DNA from: Nostoc sp. MG11
Lineage (GTDB): Bacteria; Cyanobacteriota; Cyanobacteriia; Cyanobacteriales; Nostocaceae
DNA: 64,000 nucleotides
Direction: 5' to 3'
Assembly: GCF_014904695.1 (NCBI RefSeq)
Contig: NZ_JACXXN010000005.1
Coordinates: forward strand, 310,001-374,000
Position 1 is the stretch's first letter, and every line of letters begins with the position of its first letter. Below the pieces are notes generated by a model. The model saw nothing but the letters and a program-made list of their open reading frames with translations. It did no database searches and had not been told where the DNA came from. The position numbers were made by a program, and so were the translations under genes. This document shows positions 36,796 through 49,385 of this stretch, in pieces.

Positions 36796-36960
36796 CTACG
36801 GTGTACACACATCTCTGTACAAAACCAAAATCGTTGTATATCCTCCTAAATCCCCCTTCAGAAGGGGGACTTTGAGAGGTTTTTGCCCCCCTTTTGAAGG
36901 GGGGTTGGGGGGATCAAAAGCCTGTGGGGCAACTCTAAAAGATTTGTGTGTACACCGTAG
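36796..36960. repeat. 165-bp MITE, copy 2
   Basis: Same ends and length as copy 1 at 29364-29528, in the same orientation, about 95% identical by eye. The differences inside the stem arms keep base pairing. A 109-codon frame running across it is not a gene. Confidence 0.85.
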
Positions 36961-37029
36961 GCTTTACAGGGGGAGGCTTGTGGACGTGTGGATTTTACTG
37001 ATATCCAACTATTTGTCCTCACACAGCCC

Positions 37030-37764
37030 TCAGAAAGTTGGTGCTATTGGGATAACGGTTTCATTTGTTACTAGTTTTAACTGATATGGTAAGTTGAGAA
37101 ACTTGGTATTTACCACTTCTTTATAAAGCTCTAAGTCTATTTGCCAGCTACCAATTATTTGCGATAGCTTAGCCAAACGTTGGCTCTGATTCTCTTGGGC
37201 GATCGCGTGACTGAAACTAGCAGTAAATAGAACTATAGGACGTACTGTTTTATCTGGCAGTTGTAGCCCAGCTTCATTGATATCTAAGCTTAGTTGCGCC
37301 TCTTCAAGAGTATAATTAAACCGCATTGCAGCTTGTACAGGAGCTTTACCAAACTCATGCCACGGCCCAGGATTCAGCAATGTTTTAAAGATATAGTTAC
37401 GCGCTGTGTTGTTCTGCTGCTCAAATAAAACATGTCCCCGAAAATTAATCGATACCTCTTGATACTCTAGTTGCGTCAATGTCTCCGAATATTTCCGAGC
37501 GATCGCTGGGATTTCTACTTCTTTTAATTCTTTAGTAGCTATTAGTTCGATGAAAATAATCTTGTTGACTTGGGCAATTATATTGATGCCGTTTTGGAAC
37601 TTCACTTGAGCAGCAGAATTCATCAAAATCGGCGCTTGTGATAGTTTCCAGTCACTAGGAACGATGCCACTATATTTGAGAAAATCTGGAGTTAAAATTA
37701 TTGGATTGTGCTGTTTAGCTGCGATCGCAATGCTAACTTCCTGGATATTTAGACTTTGATTCAT
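37030..37764 (-). CDS. Hypothetical cyanobacterial protein, 244 aa
   Basis: A soluble protein without signal peptide: the start MNQSLNIQEVSIAIAAKQHN and the block GIVPSDWKLSQAPILMNSAA look well conserved in character, and hydrophobic strands alternate throughout (NIIAQVNKIIFIELIA). I do not recognise a named family. It is divergent from the rotamase gene at 38385 across a 620-base gap, and downstream of it (lower coordinates) lies a MITE. A role in secretion can only be guessed from neighbours. Confidence 0.65.
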   Translation of the reverse strand: MNQSLNIQEVSIAIAAKQHNPIILTPDFLKYSGIVPSDWKLSQAPILMNSAAQVKFQNGINIIAQVNKIIFIELIATKELKEVEIPAIARKYSETLTQLEYQEVSINFRGHVLFEQQNNTARNYIFKTLLNPGPWHEFGKAPVQAAMRFNYTLEEAQLSLDINEAGLQLPDKTVRPIVLFTASFSHAIAQENQSQRLAKLSQIIGSWQIDLELYKEVVNTKFLNLPYQLKLVTNETVIPIAPTF

Positions 37765-38384
37765 CTGTTTTTTAACTTTCTATAAATTTAATCTGTACAG
37801 AAAAAATTAAGTTCAATTCCTATACAAATCTAGGTAGTAAAAATCTGCGGTCTTTTCGACCCCACCATAATTTCAGTCATGTTCTTATTTTTGGAATTTT
37901 ATTGAGATAACTTCTCAAAATTTTGTAAGTAAACACTAATACAATTTATCTTATTTAATACTTTTTGCTAGCAAAACTACTTAAGTAGTTTATAAGCTAT
38001 GTGGGTGTAATAGAATCCACTTTAGTGTAAATTTACTCATTTCTTTAAAAAGAAAGCATTTCCTAAAATATTTTCGAGAAAGATAAATTTTTCATAAAGT
38101 GCTACTCAATAGTTATTGGAATAAGTATAATTACTTGATAAACTAAAAAAAGTTAAACTAAAAGAGCCGCAAGTTTCCCATTGCTGTCTTTACGTAAAAT
38201 CTTTAATAAAAACCGATATAGCGTGTATATTTTAAAATAGGCTGTCAAATCAATATTTATTTAGTTGCGAAAAAGGGGTTAGCTGGCCTTAACTCGGCGG
38301 ACTAACACAAGAGCTCTCACTGAGTGGGCTACAGTATAGCTTCCTTAATGAACCAGTTATTTATATATATATGCCCGAAAGCTA
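37765..38384. other. AT-rich divergent intergenic region
   Basis: This 620-base stretch separates two divergent genes and must hold both promoters. It is very AT-rich; a small fold-back (AGCTGGCC...) occurs near 38281. No exact GTA-N8-TAC site, RNA gene or repeat family was recognised. Confidence 0.45.
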
Positions 38385-39161
38385 ATGACTGAAACGATCC
38401 AAATTGGTAATCGTACAATCACAGCTAGTGAACTGATTCCCTTACTGGCAAGTTACCTTATGCTGCCGCACTTGCAGCGGGAATTAATAATTGACGAAGC
38501 AATTGAGCAAATCTCACGCTCCGCGAACGCAGTAGTAGTAGAATGCACACCTGAAGAAGTAGCCCAAGCTCAACAGCAGTTTTACGCTGAAAAACAGTTA
38601 AATAGTGAAGCTGACATCCAAGCTTGGATGGCATATCAAGGGCTGACTGCCGATCAACTTGAAGCTGTTACTACTCGCAAGCTGAAGATTGAAAAATTCA
38701 AGCAAGCTGTTTGGGGTAATAAACTAGAATCCTACTTTTTTCAGTGCAAGGCAAAACTGGACAAAGTTATTTACTCTCTGCTACGAACACAGGATGTGGG
38801 AATTGCTCAAGAACTCTACTTTCGGATTCAAGACCAAGAAAATTCCTTTGCCGAAGTAGCGCGGGAATATTCACAAGGGCCAGAAGCCCAAACTGGCGGT
38901 TTAGTGGGCCCGATTGAACTGAACGCACTACATCCAGTAATGGTGCAAATGCTTTCTAGCAGTCAACCGGGTCAAATATTGCCCCCGGCTCGTGTCGCCG
39001 AGTGGTTTGTGATTGTGCGGTTGGAGAAATTCATCCCAGCAAAACTAGATGAACCCATGAAAGTACGCCTGCTGAATGAACTCTTTGAAACCTGGCTAAA
39101 GGAACAGCAAAAGCAAATTATGTCTGCTCCAGCTGATGACAGAATAATTACTAATTCGTAA
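38385..39161 (+). CDS. Parvulin-type peptidyl-prolyl isomerase, type I secretion associated
   Basis: The 258-residue protein has an N-terminal SurA-like helical part (LLASYLMLPHLQRELIIDEA) and a C-terminal parvulin domain (FAEVAREYSQGPEAQTGG, VGPIELNALHPVMVQML, FVIVRLEKFIPAKLDEP). In filamentous cyanobacteria such genes commonly sit directly before a bacteriocin/HlyB-type ABC exporter and HlyD. No exporter follows here: after a short repeat-rich spacer (AATTCGTAATTCG..., 39150-39290) comes a Tn3-type transposon. No signal peptide is visible, so it probably acts in the cytoplasm on cargo before export. Confidence 0.8.
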   Translation: MTETIQIGNRTITASELIPLLASYLMLPHLQRELIIDEAIEQISRSANAVVVECTPEEVAQAQQQFYAEKQLNSEADIQAWMAYQGLTADQLEAVTTRKLKIEKFKQAVWGNKLESYFFQCKAKLDKVIYSLLRTQDVGIAQELYFRIQDQENSFAEVAREYSQGPEAQTGGLVGPIELNALHPVMVQMLSSSQPGQILPPARVAEWFVIVRLEKFIPAKLDEPMKVRLLNELFETWLKEQQKQIMSAPADDRIITNS

Positions 39162-39714
39162 TTCGCCCTGGGGCTAAGCCCCGCTGCGCTAAAGTAATTC
39201 GTGAGGCAGCTCGGCCTTGGTGGTTCTCCCAAAGAGGAACTGCTCAACCCGGAGGGTAATTCGTAATTAGTGATTCGTTAATTATGAATTAATTTGTTGA
39301 GGTACAACGAAAAGTCGGAGCGGAAAATGCGGTCTTGGGGTCTGATGCCACTTCGGCTTAGTTTTAGCAACGGAAAAATTTTGCGCGTTAAGGCTGAAAA
39401 GCTCACAGCATAGTGGTTATAACTAATCAGCCTTTGCTTTTTACCCTTAGCGACTCAGCCACCAGCCGTATGGCTCCCGTAGAACTTTCTTGCTGCACGA
39501 GCCGCCCCTGGAGCTGTACGAAGCCAGGGGAGCTTACAGCGCCTGGCTCATGGGCCGGAACAGGATCTCTCGTTCACGTCTACCTCTTCCAGCTGGCCCA
39601 TGGCGAAGGAGACCGCCCGCGCGAATGAATCAGCAGGATATAGTTATCTGCCTTGCACGTGTTGCCTTGCTTAGTGAGCTACGGAATGCAACCAGAGAAC
39701 ACATTTTTTGCTGC

Positions 39715-40755
<1,041 letters not shown>

Positions 40756-40784
40756 TTAAAGGTCGCAACTGTCCTACTCTAAGA

Positions 40785-40880
40785 TCAGGTCTGGTATTGT
40801 TCGTCGCTGACCTGTTCCATTTAGTCCACGGTCTTGCCGTCGAGTTCTGAATGGCGATGTGCATCATGGACGTGGATTTG
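40785..40880 (-). pseudogene. C-terminal fragment of a cupin protein
   Basis: Minus-strand reading gives TSMMHIAIQ, then after a frame change ELDGKTVD, a stop, and MEQVSDEQYQT. This matches in order the tail of small cupin proteins (typically [26 protein letters not shown]), with a frameshift and a stop replacing Trp. The front part of the same kind of protein is fused to ApbE at 45809. Assignment is from remembered family sequence. Confidence 0.7.
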
Positions 40881-40889
40881 ACGCGATCG

Positions 40890-41726
40890 CTAGAATAAAC
40901 CGTCCGTTGATTTCGATAGCTCTTCATTAGCGCGCGTCGCCTGCAACCGTTCCTCGACAGCCGTTGCGATCGTCGCGAGGGCGTCGCTGCCGGCGACGAA
41001 TAGCTTCGGCGGATTCTCCATTCCGGCGATTTTGACCAGAGCATCGCCCAACTTTGCCGGATCACCCTGCTGCGTGCCGTGATAAGGCGACCACATCTCT
41101 TGGGCGCTGCCAAGAGCCGCGTAGTCCTCAATGACATTGCTTGCCCACCTGGTGTTGCCGGCATCCAGAAGGTTCGTGCGGAAGAAGCCCGGCTCGACCA
41201 CCGTGATCTTGATACCGAACTGCTCGACCTCGGTTGCCACCGACAGCGAGAGTCCTTCGACCGCGAACTTCGTCGCAGCATAGGCGGCGCAGTGCTTCAG
41301 TCCGACCACGCCAGCAACGGAGCTGATGTTGATGATGTGGCCCGACCGCTGCTGACGCATAAGCGGCAGCACCGCGCGCATGACGTACACCACACCATAG
41401 AAGTTCGTAGCGAACTGGCGTTCGATGTCGTTCGTGGTCATCTCCTCAAAATTACCAAGCAGGCTGTAGCCCGCATTGTTAACCAAAACGTCGATGCGAC
41501 CGAACTGCTTCACCGCCTCATCGACGCCTGTTTTCGCCTGTACCTCGTCGGCAACATCCAACTGGACAAATGCAAGATTCTCGCTAGTAACGTCGCGCAA
41601 GGCATTACGCACTTTGTCGAGGTTTCTTCCGGTCGCGACTACACGATCGCCGGAGTGCAATGCCGCCTTGACGGTTCCGGTGCCAATACCGCTACCAGCG
41701 CCTGTGATCAACCAGACTTTGCTCAT
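40890..41726 (-). CDS. Short-chain dehydrogenase/reductase
   Basis: A 278-residue classical SDR: cofactor motif ITGAGSGIGTG (7-17), NNAG in VLVNNAGYSLLG, catalytic Ser in NISSVAGVVG and YxxxK in AAYAATKFAVEGLSLS. It would oxidise or reduce a small alcohol or carbonyl with NAD(P)H. ATG at 41726 follows AAAAGGA. The end lies beside the cupin fragment. The substrate is not predictable; the cargo cluster suggests aldehyde or quinone detoxification, an inference only. Confidence 0.93.
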   Translation of the reverse strand: MSKVWLITGAGSGIGTGTVKAALHSGDRVVATGRNLDKVRNALRDVTSENLAFVQLDVADEVQAKTGVDEAVKQFGRIDVLVNNAGYSLLGNFEEMTTNDIERQFATNFYGVVYVMRAVLPLMRQQRSGHIINISSVAGVVGLKHCAAYAATKFAVEGLSLSVATEVEQFGIKITVVEPGFFRTNLLDAGNTRWASNVIEDYAALGSAQEMWSPYHGTQQGDPAKLGDALVKIAGMENPPKLFVAGSDALATIATAVEERLQATRANEELSKSTDGLF

Positions 41727-41922
41727 AATTATTTTCCTTTTACTCGAACTTAATCAAGCCCTGTATTGTTCATTGCTCGTTATCATCGCCATTGCGGGTG
41801 TAATAATCGCCAAAGCAATTGGCAGACAAAAACCTTTGAATGTGCAGTTGATCTTTGGGCGATCGCTCATACATTTGATTGATCGTCTCGCCGAACACAG
41901 CTTTTATTAGTTTAAAATCTGC

Positions 41923-43252
<1,330 letters not shown>

Positions 43253-43338
43253 GTCAGTGACACCTCCTTTGGGCTGTAGCGCCCCAGTTATCTACAATAA
43301 AATCGTTCCGCGTGTAGCCCTTTGTTGTCTTCAGGGGC

Positions 43339-44198
<860 letters not shown>

Positions 44199-44230
44199 TC
44201 ATCAGTTGAAATACATCCGGGTCGTCCGCC

Positions 44231-44707
44231 CTATCCGGCTGGTAACTGTGAAGCGTCATTTCGAGACTGCTCTTTGATCCGTTGGATCGCAGCGTTGAAT
44301 CCGTCGGGCGTATTGCTGGAACCTGCGAGGCGATCCACTTTCACCTCGTCGATGCGCTTCCCGACAACGACCACCGGAATCGCGGCAGCAAAGCGGCGCT
44401 GCAAGTCGAGGGATGTCGGGTTCGTCGCATGAGGAGTAACTCTGACGCTGGTGATAACGTCGTCGACCAAGGTGACAGTCACCGTGATGGACGAGGGGAG
44501 GCCCCCGTATTGACCAGTCGCCGTGAAAACGCCATCTTCGTAGGCGGAGTCTTCACTCATTGCCCATCTCGAACGGCTGACACCGGCACCAGAGGCAGAG
44601 GTCGAGCGCTCGACTGCCATATCCGTCGTCGAGCATGAGGCTATGACAAGGGACACGGAGATCCCTGCTATCGTCGTGACTATAATCCGCTTGCTCAGGG
44701 TAGTCAT
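44231..44707 (-). CDS. FMN-binding domain lipoprotein
   Basis: A 158-residue protein with a lipoprotein signal (IIVTTIAGISVSLVIASC, lipid Cys25) and an FMN-binding domain (DGVFTATGQYGGLPSSITVT, VVVVGKRIDEVKVDRLAG). The covalent flavin motif of such domains is D-x-x-S/T-G-A-T/S; here it reads DRLAGSS (125-131), so FMN would attach to Ser131. It would carry electrons at the membrane surface. The start ATG at 44707 lies 65 bases after the ApbE gene, its expected flavin-attaching partner. Confidence 0.85.
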   Translation of the reverse strand: MTTLSKRIIVTTIAGISVSLVIASCSTTDMAVERSTSASGAGVSRSRWAMSEDSAYEDGVFTATGQYGGLPSSITVTVTLVDDVITSVRVTPHATNPTSLDLQRRFAAAIPVVVVGKRIDEVKVDRLAGSSNTPDGFNAAIQRIKEQSRNDASQLPAG

Positions 44708-44771
44708 ACTTTCTCTTTGTGAGTTGGTTGGCTGTGTCGTACAGTCAAGCATTCTGCTGCGGGTTGCGCTT

Positions 44772-45809
44772 TCACGAGAATATCTCGCCGTCGAAGTTTT
44801 GCGATATCTCAGCGCGGCCATCAGCAAACATCCGCACATACGAGAACCGGAAGACCTCTGCCAGATGCTCCGCCCTTGTGAAGAAGAGCGCCGTCGCCAG
44901 TCCATCGGCGATCGCAGCCTCGTCGGCGACAACCCACGTCGCGACCACATCGCGCACCGGGACGCCCGTCCGGGCATCGAGCACGTGGTGCAGTTTGTCA
45001 CCCCAGGCGCGTCTGCTGACCGCAGATGCACACAGGGCGCGGTCTTTCAGGTTGGTCACGCCAATCACCAGATGGGGGGCGAACGGGTGTTCAAGCCCGA
45101 CTTGGATGCTGGCCTCACCCGAATGACGGAGGTCTCCACTACCGTCGATAACGAACTGGGTGAATCCGGCCTCGCCAAGGATCTCAGAGACGATGTCCAC
45201 GAGGTAGCCCTTCCCCGCCGCTCCGACATCGATCACGAGTGGACGCCGCGTGATGAGCGATGTGCCGTCCCGGATGATGTCCTTCGACCAGGTAGCTCTC
45301 CCTTGATCGTGCGCCTCGGCTCGCACAAGGTCGGACGCGGGCGTAAGCGAGTACATCCGGTCGTAGCCAAGGAGTTCGAGGTCACGGCCAACAAGCGGGT
45401 CTACGGCACCTGCGGTAGCCGTGTGGAGCTGTTCATAGAGATCAAAGAGAGCAACCGAGTCGTCGGAGAAGTCGAAGCAACCACCGTCAGAGGTGGCGGC
45501 AACCCGAGACACGAGGGAGTCCGGGCAAAACTGCGAGTACGTGGCGTCGAATTGTTGGATTCGATTGAGAATGCACTGCTGCAAGCGACGGGTTAACGGC
45601 TTGTACGTTTCGATCTCCCATTGAGTTCCGATGGCCTCGAACGTGAACACGAACCTGCTGACGCTAGCATTAGGCTCAAATGTGACACTGGCTCCAGACG
45701 TGCGTGCTGGATCGTGTGCCTCGAGCAGGGGGTCAATGCGTACAGTGCCGATAAAATACTCAGCCGGCCCTTTGGCGGAAGGCTGTGAGCCACTTCTTTT
45801 AATGTCCAT
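44772..45809 (-). CDS. ApbE-type FAD:protein FMN transferase with cupin-derived N-terminus
   Basis: Residues about 55-345 are ApbE-like: [49 protein letters not shown] and [18 protein letters not shown]. ApbE moves FMN from FAD onto a Thr/Ser of flavoproteins in the periplasm. The first 49 residues ([40 protein letters not shown]) instead match the front of small cupin proteins, with no signal peptide. The gene therefore looks like an in-frame fusion made by rearrangement. Activity is uncertain because export may be lost. The FMN-binding lipoprotein follows. Confidence 0.85.
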   Translation of the reverse strand: MDIKRSGSQPSAKGPAEYFIGTVRIDPLLEAHDPARTSGASVTFEPNASVSRFVFTFEAIGTQWEIETYKPLTRRLQQCILNRIQQFDATYSQFCPDSLVSRVAATSDGGCFDFSDDSVALFDLYEQLHTATAGAVDPLVGRDLELLGYDRMYSLTPASDLVRAEAHDQGRATWSKDIIRDGTSLITRRPLVIDVGAAGKGYLVDIVSEILGEAGFTQFVIDGSGDLRHSGEASIQVGLEHPFAPHLVIGVTNLKDRALCASAVSRRAWGDKLHHVLDARTGVPVRDVVATWVVADEAAIADGLATALFFTRAEHLAEVFRFSYVRMFADGRAEISQNFDGEIFS

Positions 45810-46018
45810 TTCCTTAATTCCTTCACTTGATGCCAGTTTGGTGGCTAGCAGGCAAGCCTCTTGCCCAATTAAAACTGAGTTTTCTCTTAAATAAAAATCT
45901 AGAATGCTGACAAGAAGCCGAAATCATTTTTCCTTGCTTTAGCTTCATTCTAAGAATCCTGAAGAATAAGGAATAGAACGATCGTCTAAGATAGTTGTAC
46001 AATCCTGCAAACTTAGAA

Positions 46019-46581
46019 ATGAATGCTGCCAAAACGAGTGAAAAGTCCGATATCGATTTAATGAACGACCCGCAGGCAAAGCGCGAGGTAGACAGAGCGC
46101 AAGCCAACAGAGACGAACTGAAAGAGCGGATTGCACAGGCTATTCGTCATGATGGGACGATTGAGCCGCTGAAAGGATTACACTTCAACCGCTCCTCCTC
46201 GCCTTCGGAATGCATTCATAGTGTCTCTATCCCTGCCTTTTGTGCGATCGCTCAGGGCAGCAAAGAAGTTCTTCTGGGCAGCGATCGCTATCAGTGCGAT
46301 CCGATGCATTATCTGCTTTCTACGGTTAAACTGCCGATTGTCAGCCAAATTCTGGAAGCGTCAAAAATGAGTCCCTTGCAGTTCCAGAAACAACTGCGGC
46401 TCCAGGAGGCTCGCCGTCTGATGCTGGGGAAAACCTTGACGCTACCAGTGCTGCCTACCGTGTGGGGTACGACGATGCCTCGCACTTCAACCGGGAGTAC
46501 AAGCGGCTCTTTGGTACACCACCGATGCGCGATGTGGAAAGGCTGCGAGAAGCTGCTAGGGAGACTGCTAGTTCAATATGA
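46019..46581 (+). pseudogene. AraC-family regulator, internally deleted and frameshifted
   Basis: The N-terminal region (GTIEPLKGLHFNRSSSPSEC, VSIPAFCAIAQGSKEVLLG) matches the AraC_N sensor domain. After PIVSQILEASK the sequence jumps to the second HTH region (MSPLQFQKQLRLQEARRLML), so most of the sensor and the first HTH are missing. A frameshift after LMLG follows; the next frame restores AYRVGYDDASHFNREYKRLF and ends RREAAR-like at TGA 46579. It was probably the divergent regulator of the cargo oxidoreductases. Confidence 0.8.
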
Positions 46582-46625
46582 TCTCCTCAAGATGCCCTAA
46601 TCTTGCCAGAAATCGCTAAAACATT

Positions 46626-46865
46626 GTGGAGACAGCTCTGTGTAGCGCACCGTATGCTAGATTTTTTTATGCTCCAGATAGTGTCGAGAAGGTGATTCAA
46701 CAATTGAAGCAAGAAGTACAGTTTCCAGGGGACGAAGAGTTGAAACACATCTGGCCCACTCGTCATGCTCACATCAATATCTACGGGCGGTATCACTTCA
46801 ACCGAGAGCTTCTTGGTAAGAAGCAGCAACTCCGAGATCTCCGCCAGCGGGGGTTTCAGCCTTAA
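46626..46865 (+). pseudogene. Tn3-family transposase (TnpA) C-terminal fragment
   Basis: The frame contains ELKHIWPTRHAHINIYGRYH and FNRELLGKKQQLRDLRQ, matching the extreme C-terminus of Tn3-type transposases (L-P-R-HIN-YG-Y-F). The stop at 46863-46865 overlaps the inner edge of the right 38-bp repeat, the normal place for tnpA to end. More than 900 upstream residues are missing. The ATG at 46626 is arbitrary. Confidence 0.75.
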
Positions 46866-47018
46866 CGACCAAAATTTTTCCGTTGCTAAAACTAAGCCAC
46901 TTCCTACAACGGAGTGGCTCCCCAAGAGGAATAATTTTCCAAAAGAGCGGTGGTTTACGGCCATCTGTTAGCGCAGCGGGGCGTATCCTATTATTAACTA
47001 CGAATTAGTCCCGCCAAG

Positions 47019-48743
47019 TTAACTAAACTGCTGAGCATAAAACCGGGCATAACGGCGTTCCAGTGCTAACAATTCTTCGTGGGTTCCTGATTCGACAATT
47101 TGCCCTTGTTCAAGCACTAAAATCCGATCGCATCGCCTAACTGTAGATAAACGGTGGGCAATAATAAACACAGTCCGGTTTTGCATCAGTCTTTCTAGTG
47201 CTTCTTGCACCAATGCTTCTGACTCAGAATCTAATGCAGATGTCGCCTCATCTAGAATCAAGATTTGCGGATTCAGGAGAACAGCACGAGCGATCGCAAT
47301 TCTTTGTCTTTGTCCACCTGATAAGTTTACCCCGCGCTCACCCACCCAAGTATGATAACCATCTGGTAGTTGGCTGATAAACTGATGGGCATTGGCAATT
47401 TTCGCTGCTTGTGCAACTGCTTCTAAATCAAAGGAGTCTTGTCCAAAAGCAATATTTTGGGCAATTGTCCCCGAAAACATAATGGTTTCTTGAGGAACAA
47501 TTCCAATTTGTCGCCGCAAACTGTGAAACTTGACATCCCGAATATCAATACCGTCAATTAAGATTTGACCAGTGATGGGGTCATAAAAACGCGGTAAGAG
47601 ATTCACAAAAGTGGTTTTACCAGCACCAGAAGCACCCACAAGCGCGATCGCTTCACCTGGTAGAACTAATAAACTGATATCTTTTAATACAGGTTCACCA
47701 GGTTTATAAGCAAAAGAAACATTGTGATATTCTACTTTGCCAGTGACAGCAGGTAAAGCGATCGCGTCTGGCTTTTCTACTACCGTCGGTTGAATTGCCA
47801 TTAATTCAAAAACGCGATCAACAGATGCTTCACCTTGCTTAAATTCGTTGTAGTTGTTGGTAACGTGGCCAATGGGATCAATTAACAACACTGCTGCGGT
47901 CAAGTAGCTGAAAAACTCCGCCACCGTTAAGTTACGTTGGGAAATCTGCCATCCTCCCACTATTAGCAACGATAATGCACTCAAGGCTTCCAGAAACCCA
48001 ACTACAGGAATCTGAATTGCTTTGAGCCGTTCCGCCGAGTATTTCGCTTGCAAACTGCGTTCTGCTTCATGACCAAATCGGGCGATTTCGTAATTTTCAG
48101 CAGCAAAAGCTTGTACCAATCGGATACCGCTAAAAACTTCTGTAAGAATTGCTGATAAACCCGACACACGATTTTGACTTCTTAAAGAATACTTGCGTAG
48201 CCGTTCACCAAACCAGCCAATTAAAACACCCATCAGCGGTGCAACAATCACCGTTGCAAGTGTCAACTGCCAATTTAGGTAAATCATGTAAATCGGAATT
48301 GCCAGCAATTGCAAAACGCAGGGGATAAAGTCGTGAAATACTTTATTTACAACTTCGCCAACTCGGTCAACATCTTCCGTAAGTCGGTAAGATAAATCAC
48401 CTGCTTTTGCCGTTTCAAAATAGCTGAGATTTAGCTTTTGGAGATGAGCATATACTTGTTGGCGCAGATGAAAAGCAACTCGTAATGAGGCTTTGGCCAT
48501 GTACATATCTTGTACAGACTGAAAAACACCTCTGATTAGAAATACTAAAGCACAAATCCCAGCTATTTGGGCGATCGCTACTACATTACCTTGTCCAAAG
48601 GGAGTTGCCAATTTCCCAGCGAGATTGATCAAAGTCAATGTCGCCAGCACATATCCCACGATACCAACAAATCCCTTGGTGATGGTTTGCCATTGGGGCC
48701 GGAGATAGGGCAGCAGTTGCCAGTAATTAGAACGCGTTTTCAA
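47019..48743 (-). CDS. ABC exporter, fused permease-ATPase (MsbA type)
   Basis: The 574-residue half-transporter has six predicted membrane segments in the first 310 residues, then an ATPase domain with Walker A GASGAGKTT, the signature LSGGQRQRIAIARA, Walker B ILILDEATSALD and the switch IIAHRLS. It works as a homodimer exporting lipid, glycolipid, peptide or drug. Nothing next to it defines the substrate, and no heterocyst-specific label is justified. It is the first intact gene beyond the Tn3-type element and reads toward it. Confidence 0.93.
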   Translation of the reverse strand: MKTRSNYWQLLPYLRPQWQTITKGFVGIVGYVLATLTLINLAGKLATPFGQGNVVAIAQIAGICALVFLIRGVFQSVQDMYMAKASLRVAFHLRQQVYAHLQKLNLSYFETAKAGDLSYRLTEDVDRVGEVVNKVFHDFIPCVLQLLAIPIYMIYLNWQLTLATVIVAPLMGVLIGWFGERLRKYSLRSQNRVSGLSAILTEVFSGIRLVQAFAAENYEIARFGHEAERSLQAKYSAERLKAIQIPVVGFLEALSALSLLIVGGWQISQRNLTVAEFFSYLTAAVLLIDPIGHVTNNYNEFKQGEASVDRVFELMAIQPTVVEKPDAIALPAVTGKVEYHNVSFAYKPGEPVLKDISLLVLPGEAIALVGASGAGKTTFVNLLPRFYDPITGQILIDGIDIRDVKFHSLRRQIGIVPQETIMFSGTIAQNIAFGQDSFDLEAVAQAAKIANAHQFISQLPDGYHTWVGERGVNLSGGQRQRIAIARAVLLNPQILILDEATSALDSESEALVQEALERLMQNRTVFIIAHRLSTVRRCDRILVLEQGQIVESGTHEELLALERRYARFYAQQFS

Positions 48744-48810
48744 GCTTTAACGTCCACAACGATATTTTTCCTTGTTTGACGCTATCAGCTTTTGGGGAGT
48801 TTCTGAACAG

Positions 48811-49344
48811 TTAACTGATACTGTTGTGAGAATTTGTTGGTGTTTCCCAGCGTAGTAACTTTGGCAACTGCGACAAGTGGACACCATAGTTAAAAATCCA
48901 GAGGATAATCTCTAAAATCAATAAATTTCGTACCCAAATTAGTTCAGGTTGAGGATTTAAAAGCGTTAGTCCTTGATAAAGTTGCCAGATGCGGTAAGGC
49001 AAGTACAAGCAAGGTATCATCACCCACACGCACGAATGAAATTTTTTTACCGTTAACTTTTCGGATAAAATTTGCAATCCCAGCATGAGAAAGTAAGAAG
49101 CTAGCACAATCAGCACTTGATGGTAATTCCACCAGACGCCCCACAAAATCATTGTTAACAGGGGAAGTGCCAAACCTAATACTAATACAATCAAGAACCA
49201 CACCTTAAACCACGGCGGTAATGGTTCCGGGATGCTGAAGGGTTTAGAATCTCTCCAAACCCAACCAACAAAAGCTAAAAATGATGTTGCACCCACGAAA
49301 AACAGGAGATTTTCTAAGAATAGGTAGAGGTTGAAAGAAATCAT
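48811..49344 (-). CDS. Multi-pass membrane protein, unknown
   Basis: The 177-residue protein has about five hydrophobic segments (NLYLFLENLLFFVGATSFLA, WFLIVLVLGLALPLLTMILW, VLIVLASYFLMLGLQIL) with short loops. ATG at 49344 was preferred over a TTG at 49401, which would overlap the preceding exoD remnant. No family is recognised; similar unnamed membrane proteins occur in cyanobacteria. It lies 67 bases before the ABC exporter gene on the same strand. Confidence 0.7.
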   Translation of the reverse strand: MISFNLYLFLENLLFFVGATSFLAFVGWVWRDSKPFSIPEPLPPWFKVWFLIVLVLGLALPLLTMILWGVWWNYHQVLIVLASYFLMLGLQILSEKLTVKKFHSCVWVMIPCLYLPYRIWQLYQGLTLLNPQPELIWVRNLLILEIILWIFNYGVHLSQLPKLLRWETPTNSHNSIS

Positions 49345-49385
49345 TATTATCAACGTCAGGAGTATATGTCGTTCATTTTTGCTTT

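Noticed and set aside
36755-37084. 109-codon open frame on the plus strand
   Set aside because: It runs across the 165-bp MITE copy and into the opposite-strand gene; not a real gene.
44643-45596. 317-codon plus-strand frame opposite ApbE
   Set aside because: Antisense shadow in GC-rich sequence with no family similarity.
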